64,000 nucleotides of DNA from contig NZ_JYKO02000001.1 of assembly GCF_000949385.2 (NCBI RefSeq), positions 3,398,648 to 3,462,647 on the forward strand, given 5' to 3'. How positions within the stretch are numbered: position 1 is the stretch's first letter; each line of letters begins with the position of its first letter. Both the position numbers and the translations under genes were made by a program. Positions 55,911-64,000 of this stretch are shown piece by piece. The notes beneath the pieces are model-generated. The model ran no database searches, had not been told where the DNA came from, and saw only the letters and a program-made list of their open reading frames with translations. Source of the stretch: Pseudomonas sp. LFM046. GTDB taxonomy: Bacteria > Pseudomonadota > Gammaproteobacteria > Pseudomonadales > Pseudomonadaceae.

Positions 55911-58622
55911 TCAGGCCTCGCTCAGGAGGCCCAGACTCTTGCCCTTCAGAACGGCCTGCGTCCGGCTGCGTACGCCGAGCTTGGCGAACAGGTTGTGCAG
56001 GTGCCACTTGATGGTGGCTTCGGACAGGTGCACGGCCTGGGCGATGTCTCGGTTGGACAGGCCCGCCGCCACATAGCGCAGGATTTCCCGTTCGCGGTGG
56101 CTAACATCTTGATTTTCATCGAAAGTTTCAGGGTCCATGGCCAGCCGGCGGCATTGCTCGCGCAAGGCCTCGGCCACGCCTTCCCAGGCGCTTGCGCGCT
56201 TGGGCTCGGCAGCGCGCCAGGCATCCCACATCGGCAGCAGCCAGAGCGCATCGTCCTGGAACAGGCGGCGATAGCCACGATGCCAGGCTTCTTCCAGCGT
56301 GTTCTGGAACAGGGTGAAGGCCTTTTCGCTGTTACCTTTGCGCCAGTACGCCACAGAAAGTAACAACGACAGGCGCAGGCGGCGGTCGCGCTGATGCGCG
56401 TCCTGCTGCCGTGCCAGGCAATTCTCCAGGCTGGCCTGGGCCCGCTCCGGGCGGCGTTCGGTCAGGGCCAGGCGCGCCTCGGTCAGGGCCAGCACCGTGT
56501 GGGCATCGGAGTAGCGCTCCAGCGGCAACACCGCCAGATGCTGCTGCAGTTGCAGGCAGATGCGTTCGGCCTCGTTCGGGCGGCGCAGCCAGAGCAGGAA
56601 CTGCACCTTGCAGGCCATGCCGTGGGCGAAGACGCGCTCATAACCGGCGCCCTGCAGGCCAGCCAGCCATTCGTCGAGTTGGGCCAGGGCCTGTTCCGGT
56701 TCGCCGGCGAAGAAGCGCGCACGCGCCATCACCAACTGGCCGCGACTGATCAGCTCGACCGGCGTCGCCACATCGCGCCAGGTAGTAGCGAGCGGCAGTT
56801 CGGCGAGGATGGCGGCCTGGCGATCCTGTTCGTACAGCAGGTCGGCGTAGGCCAGGGCCAGGGGCCCGCCCACCCGGCTGCGCCGGCCGAATACCCGTTC
56901 CACCCGCGCCCGGGCGGTCTCGGCGATGGCACGGCCGCGCTCCAGTTCGCCGCTTTCCTTGGAGATCAGTGCCTCGATCAGGCTGGTCATCACGTGCAGG
57001 TATTCGCTGTCCACCAATTTCAGGTTGTCGCGGGCCACGGCGATGGCTTTCGACGCCTCGCCGAACTCGCCCATCAGCGCATAGGCCGCCGCCTGCACAC
57101 AGGCCAGGCTGGCACGGAACACCGGCTGGTTGTCCGGCACCATGGCCAGCCACTGGCGCGCGACCTTCAGGCAGCTTTCCAGCTTGTCCTGGTAGAGCAT
57201 CACCAGGGCCTTGAGCACCTGGGACGCTGCCAGCAGCTCGCCCAGGCCGAAATGAAGGATCTTGCCGCGCCCTTGCAACAGGCGCGTGTTGACTTCCTCG
57301 ATCAGCGCCTCGGACTCGGCGAATCGCTGCTCGAAGGCCAGTTGCCAGGCGTAGAAGATCTGGAACACCGGATGTTCCCGGATCACCTCGGCCGGCACGT
57401 CCTTGAGCATGGAGAGGATGCCGTAGACCCGGTTGCCGGCGATCAGCCGCGCACCCTGACGCTCCAGCAGCGCAGCGGCGAAAGCGAAGTCGCGGCCACG
57501 CAGGGCGTACTTGATGGCGCGGTCGGGCAGGTCGTGCCCCTCGCACCAACGGGCGGCGGCGTGCAACAGCGTGGCCGGATCGGTCCGCCGTGCCAGCCGG
57601 CCCTGGAGAAACTCGGCGAACAGGTGGTGGTAGCGGAACCACTCGCCCTGCTCATCCAGGGGAATGACAAAGAGCTGCTCCCGCTGCAGGCGCATGAGCA
57701 TGTCCAGGCCATCGCGGCGGTCGGTCAGGGCGTTGCACAGGTCGGCGCAGAATTCGTCCAGCACCGACGTCTGTTCGAGGAATTGCTGCAGGGCCTGGGG
57801 CAGGCTCTCGAGTACGTCTTCAGTGAGGTAGTCGGCGATATTGCGCTCGGTGCCGCTGAGGCTGGCGAGGAAAGCGGCACGATCAGGGTGCCGCGCGAGG
57901 GCGAGGCTGGCCAGGTGCAGGGCGGTGATCCAGCCCTCGGTGCGCCCATGGAGCAGGCGCGCTTCGGCGGCGGTCAGCGGCAGTTGGCGTACCTCGCGGA
58001 AGTAAGCTTCGGTTTCCTCGAACGTCAGGCGCAGGTCCTCGGCTTTCAGCAGCAGGGATTCCGATTCGCTGAACAGGATGCGCGGGGTGAAACGGGTGCT
58101 GCTGATCAGGTGGACATTGCCCGGCAGGTTCTCGATCAGGTAGCGCGCGCCCTGGTCCAGGGCGACGTGGCGAATACGGTGGAAGTCGTCGAGGATCAGG
58201 TAGAGCTTGCCCTCGATGCGCTTGAGGTCGCCGATGAAGGCATCGATCACCGCTTCGATGGGCCAGCTCACATCGCCCTGCAGGAGGCCCACGGTGTTGC
58301 TGCCGAAGCCAGGCAGCACCGCATCCACCGCCGCCACCAGGTATTGCAGCAGGCGCTGGGGCTCGCTGTCGGCCTCGTCGCAGGAGAGCCAGGCCACCCG
58401 ATTGCCTTCGGCCTGCAGCCGCTGGCGGAACAGGCTGAGGGCCGTGCTTTTGCCGAAGCCGGCCGGGGCGCTGAGGACCAGCACCCGAAGGTCGCGGGCG
58501 GCATGCATTCGCTCGATCAGGGCGCGGCGCGGCAGCACCGGACGGCCCCCGGCGTCCGCCGGGTACAGCTTGGTGAGCAGCATGGGGGTCTGTTGCGGTC
58601 GGATCAGGGAGAGGTCGTTCAT
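55911..58622 (-). CDS. MalT/LuxR-type ATP-dependent regulator 1
   Basis: 903-aa LAL/STAND regulator. Walker A is SAPAGFGKSTALSL (about 51-64) with LYLILDDFHRI as Walker B. A long TPR-like middle region follows. The C-terminal LuxR HTH is SHREREILRYVAAGLSNRDI then IKWHLHNLFAKLGVRSRTQA. Its start overlaps the stop of its paralogue by ATGA. It lies directly upstream of the envelope operon in the same direction, so it probably activates it in response to a small ligand. Confidence 0.88.
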   Translation of the reverse strand: MNDLSLIRPQQTPMLLTKLYPADAGGRPVLPRRALIERMHAARDLRVLVLSAPAGFGKSTALSLFRQRLQAEGNRVAWLSCDEADSEPQRLLQYLVAAVDAVLPGFGSNTVGLLQGDVSWPIEAVIDAFIGDLKRIEGKLYLILDDFHRIRHVALDQGARYLIENLPGNVHLISSTRFTPRILFSESESLLLKAEDLRLTFEETEAYFREVRQLPLTAAEARLLHGRTEGWITALHLASLALARHPDRAAFLASLSGTERNIADYLTEDVLESLPQALQQFLEQTSVLDEFCADLCNALTDRRDGLDMLMRLQREQLFVIPLDEQGEWFRYHHLFAEFLQGRLARRTDPATLLHAAARWCEGHDLPDRAIKYALRGRDFAFAAALLERQGARLIAGNRVYGILSMLKDVPAEVIREHPVFQIFYAWQLAFEQRFAESEALIEEVNTRLLQGRGKILHFGLGELLAASQVLKALVMLYQDKLESCLKVARQWLAMVPDNQPVFRASLACVQAAAYALMGEFGEASKAIAVARDNLKLVDSEYLHVMTSLIEALISKESGELERGRAIAETARARVERVFGRRSRVGGPLALAYADLLYEQDRQAAILAELPLATTWRDVATPVELISRGQLVMARARFFAGEPEQALAQLDEWLAGLQGAGYERVFAHGMACKVQFLLWLRRPNEAERICLQLQQHLAVLPLERYSDAHTVLALTEARLALTERRPERAQASLENCLARQQDAHQRDRRLRLSLLLSVAYWRKGNSEKAFTLFQNTLEEAWHRGYRRLFQDDALWLLPMWDAWRAAEPKRASAWEGVAEALREQCRRLAMDPETFDENQDVSHREREILRYVAAGLSNRDIAQAVHLSEATIKWHLHNLFAKLGVRSRTQAVLKGKSLGLLSEA

Positions 58623-61333
58623 GTGTCGAGCAGCCCCAGCTCGCGGGCGCGGCGGATCGCCTGGGTCCGGTTACGCACCTTGAGCTTTTCGTAGATGTTG
58701 TGCAGGTGCCATTTCACAGTCCCCAGCGCCAGGGCGAGCTGTTGACCGATCTCTTCGTTGGACATCCCCCGGGCGGCCAGGCAGACGACCTCCCGTTCGC
58801 GATCGGTGAGGCCCTCTTCCAGCACGTCCTGCGACTTGCGCGCGTCCTGCCCCGGCCAGAGGGCCAGCAGGTCACGGATAAAGCCCTGCAGTGCCGGCTG
58901 GCGTTCCGCCGACTCCAACTGCTGGAGCAACTGGCGAATGGCTTCGCCCTCTTCGATGAAGAGGCTGCGCACCCCTTCCCGCTCGGCGCTGAGCAGGCAT
59001 TGCACCAGCAGGCTCTGGGCCCGTTCCTGGTAGCCCAGACGCTGGTAGCTGAGGGCCGCCAGCAGGTCCAGACGCAGCCGAGGCAGCCCGTGCCAATTGG
59101 GCTGTAGCTTGCCGCGCAGTTGGGTGATCTCGTGCAGCGCCTCGCTGAAATGGCCGCGCGCTTGCTGCAGGCGCACGCGAATCAGCCCCTGCATCCAGAT
59201 CGCGGAATGGGCGCCGTGCTGACTGCTGCCGTTGGCCAGCTTGTTCCAGTCCACGCCCTTGAAGCGCTGCTCGGCGCGCTTGACGCGGTCGGTGCCGGGC
59301 TCCTGCAGGATCAGCGAGATCTCGTCAGCCACCGCCCGCGCGTAGTAGCGCCAGGACTGGTTGCGCGCGGCGAGGTTCTGCATCAGCACCAGGGTGGCCT
59401 GGGCTTCCTTGGTCTTGTCGCGCATCCGCTGGATGCGGGCGAGGAAGAGCATCCCCTGGGCATAGATGTCGATGGGGCGAATGACGTCGATATGGCTCAG
59501 TGCAGTGCCCAGGCGCTCTTCCAGGCCGTCGAGGCGGCCCTGCTGGTAGGCGATCAGGGATTCGACGATCACCGGCAGCGCCATGGCCCGCGACTTCTCC
59601 CCCAGGTGGGGGGTGACCTGGGCGCGCATCTGCTCGAAGAGCATCCGCGCCTGCTTCACCTGGCCCTGCTCCAGAGCGAGGAGGATTTCCACGTTGGCCA
59701 GCTGCATGTCGAGGTAGTGGCCTTCGAGGAAGTGGTTGCGCTGCTGGGCCAGGGCCAGGAGGCGGCGGGCGTGGTCCGGCTGGGCGAGCACCACCAGCGC
59801 CAGAGCGCCGATCACCAGGATGGCCACTTCGAGGAAGGCCTGATTGCGCCCGAGCTGGGCTTCCACCTTGCGGGCGATGCTGACGCAGAGTTCCAGGTCG
59901 TCCTTCTGCAGCGCGAGGGCGGCTTTCACCGCCAGGGTCGCCAGGTATTTGTCGCTGAGCGGGGACTCGGCACGGGTTCCGCCCCAGCGCGCCAGCAGCT
60001 CGTCGAGCATCTGGTTGGCTTCCGGCAAGGCCATCTCGGTGGTGCGGTTCCAGACATCGGCCAGCACCAGGATCGGGTATCGCTCGGCGATGTCGTCCGG
60101 CACCTTCTGCCGCCAGCGGTGAATCTTGTTCAACTGGCCACGGTTGATCAGCTCCAGGCCGCAACCATCCACCAGCGCGGCGAGCATTTCCGGGTCCTCG
60201 GCGAGGCTGGCGTGCTCGATGGCGAGGTTCTGCATGTGGTGGTTGGTGAACCAGAGGCTGGCATTGAAGTGCAGTTGCTTGAGGCGTTCCGGGTCGCGAG
60301 CCTTGAGGCGGCTGCGCAGGAAGTCGGCGAACAGGAGATGGAAGCGGTACCACTGGCGCTCCCGATCCAGCGGCAGGAGGAACAGCTGCATGGTTTCCAG
60401 CCGTTCCAGCAGGGCCTGGCCGTCCTGGCGGCCGGTCAGGGCATTGGCCAGGTCACCGCTGAGCTGGCTGGAGACGCCCAGGGCCAGCAGGGCGTCCTGC
60501 AGGTCGGCGGGCAACTGCTCGAAGACACTGGCGAGCAGGTATTGGCCCACCGTGGCCTGGTCGCTGCCCAGGCACTCCATCTGCAGGGTGGCCTGGGGCT
60601 GGTGACGGAGCCAGAGGCTCGCCAGCTGGACGCCTATCGCCCACCCTTCGGTATGGCTGTGCAGTGCGGCCAATGCGGCATCATCCAGTTCCAGGCCAGT
60701 GTGCGCGAGGTAGTCGCGGGTTTCTTCGACGGACAGGCGCAGTTCGTCGAGGCCGATCTCCAGGAGCCAGCCCTTGGCCCGCAGGGTGGCCAGGTTGAGC
60801 GGCGGCAGGGAGCGGCTGCCCACCGCCAGGCTGAAGCTGGCGGGAGCCAGACGCACCAGGCGGCCGAGGGCAGCGAAAAGTTCCGGGTCCTTCACCAGGT
60901 GCAGGTCGTCCAGCACCAGCAGCAACGGACCATTGAGACGGGCCAGGTCCACCAGCAGGCTTTCCAGCACGGCGTTGACCGGCACCTGCATGGTGTTCTG
61001 CAGGTAGCCCTGGGCGTAGTCACCCAGGCCGGGAACCGCGTCGCCGAGCGTCTTGATCAGGTGCTGGAAGAAGCGCGCCGGGTCATCGTCCTCTGCCTCG
61101 AGGGAAAACCAGGCCACGGCACTGCCGTCAGCGCGGCGCTGCTCGGCAAGGGCTGCGAGGGCGGTGGTCTTGCCGAACCCGGCAGGCGCCGAGAACAGCA
61201 GGAGACGGGCATGGGGATGGGCGGCCAATGCTGCCTGGACCGGAGGCCGGGGCAGGTAATCGGTGGATGCCTGGGGGGTGACGAGTTTGGAGCGCTGACG
61301 GCTGCCGGCCGCGGGGTTAAGGACTGCGTCCAC
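58619..61333 (-). CDS. MalT/LuxR-type ATP-dependent regulator 2
   Basis: 904-aa paralogue of the downstream regulator, with Walker A SAPAGFGKTTALAAL (about 48-62), Walker B LLLVLDDLHLVKD, a helical-repeat region and a C-terminal HTH (TDREREVVCLAARGMSNEEI, VKWHLHNIYEKLKVRNRTQA). Nearly equal lengths and order suggest an old tandem duplication; the two sequences have diverged widely. I recall a similar pair next to pabB in P. aeruginosa (PA1759/PA1760). Confidence 0.88.
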   Translation of the reverse strand: MDAVLNPAAGSRQRSKLVTPQASTDYLPRPPVQAALAAHPHARLLLFSAPAGFGKTTALAALAEQRRADGSAVAWFSLEAEDDDPARFFQHLIKTLGDAVPGLGDYAQGYLQNTMQVPVNAVLESLLVDLARLNGPLLLVLDDLHLVKDPELFAALGRLVRLAPASFSLAVGSRSLPPLNLATLRAKGWLLEIGLDELRLSVEETRDYLAHTGLELDDAALAALHSHTEGWAIGVQLASLWLRHQPQATLQMECLGSDQATVGQYLLASVFEQLPADLQDALLALGVSSQLSGDLANALTGRQDGQALLERLETMQLFLLPLDRERQWYRFHLLFADFLRSRLKARDPERLKQLHFNASLWFTNHHMQNLAIEHASLAEDPEMLAALVDGCGLELINRGQLNKIHRWRQKVPDDIAERYPILVLADVWNRTTEMALPEANQMLDELLARWGGTRAESPLSDKYLATLAVKAALALQKDDLELCVSIARKVEAQLGRNQAFLEVAILVIGALALVVLAQPDHARRLLALAQQRNHFLEGHYLDMQLANVEILLALEQGQVKQARMLFEQMRAQVTPHLGEKSRAMALPVIVESLIAYQQGRLDGLEERLGTALSHIDVIRPIDIYAQGMLFLARIQRMRDKTKEAQATLVLMQNLAARNQSWRYYARAVADEISLILQEPGTDRVKRAEQRFKGVDWNKLANGSSQHGAHSAIWMQGLIRVRLQQARGHFSEALHEITQLRGKLQPNWHGLPRLRLDLLAALSYQRLGYQERAQSLLVQCLLSAEREGVRSLFIEEGEAIRQLLQQLESAERQPALQGFIRDLLALWPGQDARKSQDVLEEGLTDREREVVCLAARGMSNEEIGQQLALALGTVKWHLHNIYEKLKVRNRTQAIRRARELGLLDT

Positions 61334-61497
61334 TGCCTGAATCCCTATATCGTTATCGTTGTGGGACGGAGGTACTCCCCCGTGGGATTAGTACATAAGT
61401 ATCAGAATGCTTTTCCCTCGTAAACTTTGGAAAAGGCTCTAGGATCGACACTGCAGGCAGACTAGAATCCGCCCTTGCATCTCGCCCGCACCTCCCT

Positions 61498-62847
61498 ATG
61501 CCCGACTGCCATCTGCACGCCCTTCCCTATCACGAATCGCCCTGCGAACGCTTCGCCCTGGTCCGCCAGGCAAGTGGCGCCGTGTTGCTGGACGCTGGTC
61601 GCCCGGTCGCCGACCGTGGACGCTATGACCTATTCAGCGCCTGGCCATTGGCAGAATTTGCAGCAGCGCCGGGCGAATCGGCCAACGACTTCGCGGGACG
61701 CCTTCGGGGGGCCCTCGCGGGCCTTGGCGAAGCCGGCCTGCCGGCGGGAATCGAGCTGCCGTTCGTCGGCGGGTTGATCGGTTACCTGTCCTACGATTTC
61801 GGTCGCCGGGTGGAGCATCTGCCCGACCAGGCCATCGATGACCTGCAACTGCCGGATGCACGGCTCGGCCTCTACGCCTGGGCCCTGATCACCGATCACC
61901 AGGCGCGTACCAGCCAGTTGGTCTTCCACCCGAAGCTGGCGGCAACCGAGCGCCAGCGCCTGATCACCCTGTTCAGCGAACCGGCCCAGGCACCGGCCGG
62001 ACCGTTCCGCCTGCGTGCACCCTTCAGCGCCAACCTGCAGGAAAGCCAGTACCGCCAGGCCATCGAGCGGGTGCAGGCATACATCCAGGCTGGCGATTGC
62101 TACCAGGTGAACTTCACCCAGCGCTTCCAGGCGCCCTGCGAGGGCGATCCCTGGACCGCGTATCAGGCCCTGCGCCGTGCTTGCCCAACGCCCTTTGCGG
62201 GTTACCAGGCCTTGGCCGAGGGCGGCGCCATCCTCAGCCTGTCGCCGGAGCGTTTCATCAAGGTCAGCCAGGGCCAGGTGGAGACCCGTCCCATCAAGGG
62301 CACCCGGCCCCGGGGACGCACCGCGGATGAAGACCGCGCCCAGGCAGAAGAACTGCTGGCCAGCCGCAAGGACCGCGCCGAGAACCTGATGATCGTCGAC
62401 TTGCTGCGCAACGACCTGGGGCGCAGTTGCGCCATCGGCTCGGTGCGGGTGCCGGAGCTCTTCGCCCTGGAGAGCTACCCCAATGTGCATCACCTGGTCA
62501 GCGCCATCACCGGCCGCCTGGCGGCGGACAAGGACGCACTGGATCTGATTACCGGCAGCTTCCCCGGTGGGTCCATCACCGGTGCGCCGAAGATCCGCGC
62601 CATGCAGATCATCGACGAGCTGGAGCCCACTCGCCGCTCGATCTACTGCGGCTCCCTGCTCTATCTCGACGTACGCGGCGAGCTGGACAGCTCCATTGCC
62701 ATCCGCACCGTGCTCGTGAAGGACGGCCAGGCCAGTTGCTGGGGTGGCGGCGGCATCGTCGCCGACTCCGACTGGCAGGAGGAGTACAAGGAGTCGATCA
62801 CCAAGGTGAAGGTGCTGATGCAGACGCTGGAGGGGATGGACTCCTGA
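61498..62847 (+). CDS. pabB: PabB, aminodeoxychorismate synthase component I
   Basis: 449-aa chorismate-utilising enzyme that, with PabA, makes 4-amino-4-deoxychorismate for folate. The Lys of the PIKGTRPRG motif (about 264-272) is the hallmark of PabB rather than TrpE. GDCYQVNFTQRF, IVDLLRNDLGR and GSFPGGSITGAPK are further conserved blocks. Full length. Divergent from regulator 2 across 164 bp. Confidence 0.93.
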   Translation: MPDCHLHALPYHESPCERFALVRQASGAVLLDAGRPVADRGRYDLFSAWPLAEFAAAPGESANDFAGRLRGALAGLGEAGLPAGIELPFVGGLIGYLSYDFGRRVEHLPDQAIDDLQLPDARLGLYAWALITDHQARTSQLVFHPKLAATERQRLITLFSEPAQAPAGPFRLRAPFSANLQESQYRQAIERVQAYIQAGDCYQVNFTQRFQAPCEGDPWTAYQALRRACPTPFAGYQALAEGGAILSLSPERFIKVSQGQVETRPIKGTRPRGRTADEDRAQAEELLASRKDRAENLMIVDLLRNDLGRSCAIGSVRVPELFALESYPNVHHLVSAITGRLAADKDALDLITGSFPGGSITGAPKIRAMQIIDELEPTRRSIYCGSLLYLDVRGELDSSIAIRTVLVKDGQASCWGGGGIVADSDWQEEYKESITKVKVLMQTLEGMDS

Positions 62848-62866
62848 TTCGGGGGCGGTACGTCCT

Positions 62867-62894
62867 TGTAGGGGCGAATTCATTCGCCCCTACA
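62867..62894. repeat. Hairpin repeat after pabB
   Basis: Arms TGTAGGGGCGAAT / ATTCGCCCCTACA (perfect 13 bp) with a 2-nt loop. It is the shortest form of the GGGGCGAATTC repeat family seen at 9668, 40395, 49592 and 50514. Confidence 0.8.
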
Positions 62895-62922
62895 GGTTCC
62901 GAGCACGCTGAAACCAGAAAAT

Positions 62923-62950
62923 GAAAAAGCCCGCATTCGCGGGCTTTTTC
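62923..62950. terminator. Bidirectional terminator between pabB and thrH
   Basis: GAAAAAGCCCGC-ATTC-GCGGGCTTTTTC: GC-rich stem with A-run on one side and T-run on the other. It serves the convergent pabB (+) and thrH (-) transcripts. Confidence 0.92.
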
Positions 62951-62963
62951 ATGGGCACAAGGC

Positions 62964-63581
62964 TCAGAGGCTCAGCTGGCGGCTGGACGCCTTGATGAAC
63001 TCGCGCTTGAGGTCTTCATAGGTGTGCACCGCCGGGAACTGCGGGAATTCGCGGATCACGTTTTCCGGCGCATGGAACAGGATGCCGGCGTGGGCTTCGC
63101 TGAGCATGGTGGTGTCGTTGTAGGAATCGCCAGCGGCGATCACACGGTAGTAGAGGCTCTTGAAGGCGATCACGGACTGGCGCTTCGGATCCTTCTGGCG
63201 CAGTTGATAGTCCACCACGCGATCGGTCTCGTCGGTGATCAGGCGGTGGCACAACAACGTCGGGAAGCCCAGTTGGCGCATCAGCGGCTGGGAGAATTCG
63301 TAGAAGGTGTCGGAGAGGATGACGACCTGGAAGCGCTCGCGCAGCCAGTCGACGAATTCGACGGCGCCTTCCAGCGGCTTCAGGGTGGCAATCACGTCCT
63401 GGATGTCGGAGAGCTTCAGGCCATGCTCGTCGAGGATGCGCAGGCGCTGCTTCATCAGCACGTCGTAGTCCGGGATGTCCCGGGTGGTCGCCTTGAGCGC
63501 TTCGATTCCGGTTTTTTCCGCGAAGGCGATCCAGATTTCCGGGACCAGTACACCTTCAAGGTCGAGACAGGCGATTTCCAC
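62964..63581 (-). CDS. thrH: ThrH, phosphoserine/homoserine phosphotransferase
   Basis: 205-aa HAD-superfamily enzyme nearly identical to P. aeruginosa ThrH as remembered. Motif I is CLDLEGVLVP (Asp-x-Glu instead of Asp-x-Asp), motif II VVILSDTFYEF, motif III/IV GDSYNDTTML. It moves phosphate from phosphoserine to homoserine or water. I start at GTG 63581 because GGGGAA is correctly spaced for it; ATG 63587, two codons upstream, is nearly on top of the Shine-Dalgarno. Confidence 0.93.
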   Translation of the reverse strand: MEIACLDLEGVLVPEIWIAFAEKTGIEALKATTRDIPDYDVLMKQRLRILDEHGLKLSDIQDVIATLKPLEGAVEFVDWLRERFQVVILSDTFYEFSQPLMRQLGFPTLLCHRLITDETDRVVDYQLRQKDPKRQSVIAFKSLYYRVIAAGDSYNDTTMLSEAHAGILFHAPENVIREFPQFPAVHTYEDLKREFIKASSRQLSL

Positions 63582-63775
63582 GAGCATTTCCCCGCATGGC
63601 TGTTTTGATTGGAGGCGGCACTCTAGCCGCTCGCCCAAACCCGTGCAACGCGCCCACTTATACCCAAATACAGCAGCGCTGCTTCCTGATGGTTATTTAG
63701 GGGCATATCTGGCCTTTGTTAAGATGCGCGGCATAGAGCGCGTCCAGCGCCAACCCATAAAAGGAAGCCTGCCTG

Positions 63776-64000
63776 ATGAGCCAACCCTTCGACGTCGCCG
63801 AACTGGCGGCAACCTATGCGACCAAGTCCCCCCAGGACATCCTCAAGCTCGCCTTCGAGCATTTCGGCGACGAACTGTGGATCTCCTTCAGCGGCGCCGA
63901 AGACGTCGTGCTGGTGGACATGGCCTGGAAGCTGAACAAGAACGTCAAGGTCTTCAGCCTCGACACCGGCCGCCTCCATCCCGAGACCTATCGTTTCATC
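63776..64000 (+). CDS. cysH: CysH, adenylyl-sulfate reductase (5' part)
   Basis: The first 75 codons of CysH, which reduces activated sulfate (APS in pseudomonads) to sulfite. The PP-loop [16 protein letters not shown] and [14 protein letters not shown] are visible. AAGGAAG precedes ATG 63776. The 3' part lies beyond the window. Divergent from thrH across 194 bp. Confidence 0.93.
   Translation, partial: MSQPFDVAELAATYATKSPQDILKLAFEHFGDELWISFSGAEDVVLVDMAWKLNKNVKVFSLDTGRLHPETYRFI

Noticed and set aside
56394-58694. Very long open frame on the plus strand opposite the MalT-like regulator
   Set aside because: Shadow of a GC-rich gene with Walker and HTH motifs on the minus strand; similar shadows exist over paaZ, paaN and the second regulator.

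Overview
The window is high-GC, gene-dense DNA of a Pseudomonas, probably close to the P. aeruginosa side of the genus. The evidence is a complete aerobic phenylacetate (paa) catabolon, a type VI secretion (T6SS) locus whose gene order matches HSI-III as I remember it, a PrrF-type iron-responsive small RNA, and a cysH-thrH-pabB-(two LuxR regulators) block that I recall from P. aeruginosa. The species cannot be fixed from sequence alone. No rRNA, tRNA, CRISPR array, integrase or transposase was seen.

Layout. (1) 1-8890: left half of the paa catabolon. paaN and paaY run leftward; paaFGHIJK run rightward and end at a strong terminator. (2) 9076-31907: an interruption in the paa catabolon. It holds a DUF1428 gene, then a T6SS locus: tssA-M-L-K-J leftward, tssB-C-hcp-E-F-G-clpV rightward, two unusual cargo candidates, vgrG, a MORN-repeat gene and a convergent PAAR-like gene. 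The T6SS block lies exactly between two ~107-bp direct repeats (9447-9553 and 30845-30953). An Mth938-like gene and a histidine-rich secreted protein follow. (3) 32220-44150: right half of the paa catabolon: paaABCDE (ring epoxidase), DUF485 gene and paaL (uptake), paaZ (ring opening), an outer-membrane porin and a chemoreceptor. (4) 44330-49705: DUF3422 gene, prrF with Fur box, a lipoate-ligase-like gene, and a Tat-exported multicopper oxidase with a SCO-type copper chaperone. (5) 49706-61333: a methyltransferase, then a leftward cluster of two tandem MalT/LuxR-type regulators and five envelope genes resembling the 'Fil' putative pilus system. (6) 61498-64000: pabB, thrH and the start of cysH.

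How the parts work together. PaaK activates phenylacetate; PaaABCDE epoxidises the ring; PaaG isomerises it; PaaZ opens it; PaaF, PaaH and PaaJ carry out beta-oxidation-like steps; PaaI and PaaY are accessory or rescue functions. The same 9-bp motif TTTTGTATC sits in the promoter regions of paaN, paaF and paaA, as expected if one regulator (probably PaaX, likely just outside the left edge) still controls both halves despite the insertion.

Most interesting. Between clpV and vgrG lies an AT-richer pair of genes. The first (25999-26934) encodes a protein with a near-canonical eukaryotic FYVE zinc finger at its C-terminus and an N-terminal domain with an HSGHY motif reminiscent of plant/fungal IQM-type proteins. 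The second (26979-27641) is an endonuclease/exonuclease/phosphatase-fold enzyme with all signature residues. Their position suggests T6SS cargo, possibly aimed at eukaryotic phosphoinositide membranes.
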